From the NCBI GenBank assembly GCA_947174965.1, contig CAMWKY010000099.1, forward strand, positions 1-7,512: a DNA stretch of 7,512 nt. Reading direction: 5' to 3'. This document shows positions 6,746 through 7,512 of this stretch, one piece after another; the stretch's first letter is position 1, and each line of letters begins with the position of its first letter. A program made the translations under genes and the position numbers. The notes beneath the pieces are model-generated. The model did not search any database. It was given only the letters and a program-made list of their open reading frames with translations, and was not told the DNA's origin. This DNA comes from an uncultured Ruminococcus sp. (lineage in GTDB: Bacteria > Bacillota > Clostridia > Oscillospirales > Ruminococcaceae).

Positions 6746-6778
6746 AAAAGGACTGTTCATATAATGTGCAGTCCTTTT
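6746..6778 (+). terminator. Intrinsic terminator after spoIIID
   Basis: A 10-bp perfect stem (AAAAGGACTG 6746-6755 with CAGTCCTTTT 6769-6778) encloses 13 nt that can itself pair weakly (CAT 6758-6760 with ATG 6764-6766). The T run is only four residues, so it is a little weaker than the 2349-2378 terminator, with which it shares the stem arms. It starts 3 nt after the spoIIID stop. Confidence 0.88.
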
Positions 6779-6827
6779 AATTTACAATTTTCATTCAGAA
6801 ACTGTTTATCAGATAAGACAAAGCAAA

Positions 6828-6874
6828 ATAATCAGCATTTACTTCTTGTGTTGAGTAAATGCGGTTGTGATTAT
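6828..6874. repeat. 47-nt bulged inverted repeat in the non-coding gap
   Basis: ATAATCA (6828-6834) pairs with TGATTAT (6868-6874), and GCATTTACT (6835-6843) pairs perfectly with AGTAAATGC (6854-6862). The loop is TCTTGTGTTG and a one-sided 5-nt bulge, GGTTG (6863-6867), lies between the two stems. That makes 16 base pairs with no mismatch. A T-rich stretch (6882-6896) follows. The whole gap between spoIIID (6742) and the recombinase remnant is AT-rich and otherwise empty. The repeat may be a terminator, a small RNA structure or a recombination-related site; sequence alone does not decide. Confidence 0.6.
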
Positions 6875-6929
6875 CTCTCTGTTTTTATTTTATTATATCA
6901 CTTATTTTCTTATTTGTTAACTGTTTTAA

Positions 6930-7430
6930 TACACCCCCCGAAAGCTCGTATACAAAATGGGCGAAAACGGTGACGAACTGGTTGTTGATGAGCAACTCAA
7001 AACAAAGGCAAGTGTCAGAACGCTCCCTCTTATTCCACATATTGAGAAAATGTTGAAAGAAAGATTTTTTCTTGAACAGTATTACTCAAATCTGCTCAAA
7101 GGCGGCTTTAACTGTACATTTGACGGTTTTGTATGCAGGGACAATCTCGGAAAAATCATAACACCTAATTACACAACACAGCATTTTCAGGTTGTGCTTG
7201 CAAAAAACAATCTCCGCCGTATAAGGTTTCACGATTTGAGACACTCCTGTGCAAGTCTGCTGCTTGCCAATGGTATACCTATGAAAGCAATTCAGGAGTG
7301 GCTCGATCATTCAACTTTCAATGTTACGGCTGATTTTTACAGCCACCTCGAATACAGTTCAAAAATCACATCTGCTGAAACTATTGCAAAGATATTCAGT
7401 AATGATGACGAAAGCAACTTAAAAAAATAA
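6930..7430 (+). pseudogene. Tyrosine recombinase/integrase remnant, C-terminal catalytic half only
   Basis: The open frame runs from after a stop at 6927-6929, and its first ATG is at 6957 (157 residues). Seen from that ATG: the beta-hairpin Lys in LKTKASVRTLPL (K17), HDLRH (H92, R95), WLDHS (H118, with Asp where Gly is usual) and the tyrosine nucleophile in ADFYSHLEY (Y128). These are the second half of the R-K-H-R-H-Y set, in the right order and spacing. Missing: the first catalytic Arg region and the N-terminal arm- and core-binding domains, about 200-240 residues of a normal 370-400. No coding trace of them remains upstream, and no ribosome site precedes 6957. The protein could not recombine DNA alone. 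The family is that of integrases from conjugative transposons and prophages of Clostridia. It is best read as the scar of a lost mobile element. The retained frame is intact to its stop, so a recent loss is possible. Confidence 0.85.
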
Positions 7431-7446
7431 ACAAATTTAACAACGA

Positions 7447-7472
7447 TAGAAATTTCTGCTATATGGTAGAAA
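7447..7472 (+). repeat. TAGAAA direct repeats after the recombinase remnant
   Basis: TAGAAA occurs at 7447-7452 and 7467-7472, 20 nt apart. The first copy overlaps the perfect palindrome AGAAATTTCT (7448-7457). Repeats of the GGTAGAAA kind just after integrase genes can be arm or attachment sites in clostridial elements, but two copies in AT-rich DNA are weak support. Confidence 0.3.
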
Positions 7473-7494
7473 AAATCGGGCATAAAAATAAAAC

Positions 7495-7511
7495 CCTTAA
7501 ACAAGTTAAGG
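7495..7511. repeat. Short inverted repeat at the window edge
   Basis: CCTTAA (7495-7500) and TTAAGG (7506-7511) flank 5 nt. The element may extend past the window. It could be the start of a terminator for the recombinase remnant or of a facing gene outside the window. Confidence 0.35.
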
Positions 7512-7512
7512 A

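Noticed and set aside
6764..6973. Open frame of 69 codons after spoIIID
   Set aside because: It starts inside the terminator hairpin, has no ribosome site, crosses the inverted repeat and has no recognisable protein pattern.

Overview
The window is AT-rich with long, tightly packed + strand genes, strong AGGAGG-type ribosome sites and a set of endospore genes (a GerA/GerB/GerC-type germinant receptor operon and SpoIIID). Together with a DUF6472-type small Cys protein and a tyrosine-recombinase remnant of the type seen in clostridial mobile elements, this points to a spore-forming or formerly spore-forming member of the Clostridia, most likely Ruminococcus/Oscillospiraceae-like. The species is inferred, not proven. 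Every supported gene is on the + strand.

Region 1 (1-2378) is a monocistronic unit. A near-consensus sigmaA promoter drives a large membrane-anchored extracytoplasmic protein of unknown function, with a very Asp/aromatic-rich linker near residues 541-589, and a strong hairpin terminator closes the unit.

Region 2 (2379-5398) is a three-gene operon with overlapping ends: the GerA-type receptor subunit, the GerB-type permease-like subunit and a lipoprotein that matches only the N-terminal part of GerC. The three products would assemble in the spore inner membrane to sense germinants. The half-length GerC-like protein is the most unusual part.

Region 3 (5399-6387) has its own sigmaA-type promoter, preceded by three phased TGTAA repeats. 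It encodes a secreted, C-terminally anchored protein of unknown function, which overlaps a 61-residue five-cysteine DUF6472-like protein.

Region 4 (6388-6778) is spoIIID, the mother-cell sporulation regulator. It has a plausible sigmaE-type promoter, a TTG start and a terminator whose stem is identical to that of the first terminator.

Region 5 (6779-7512) is non-coding AT-rich DNA with a 47-nt bulged inverted repeat, followed by the catalytic C-terminal part of a tyrosine recombinase that lacks its N-terminal half. Short repeats lie after it at the window edge. It reads as the scar of a decayed mobile element next to the sporulation genes.

No tRNA, rRNA, CRISPR array or complete insertion sequence was seen. 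The window does not contain an obviously new system. The best leads are the truncated GerC, the phased repeats before the 5481 gene, and the hairpin plus recombinase scar.
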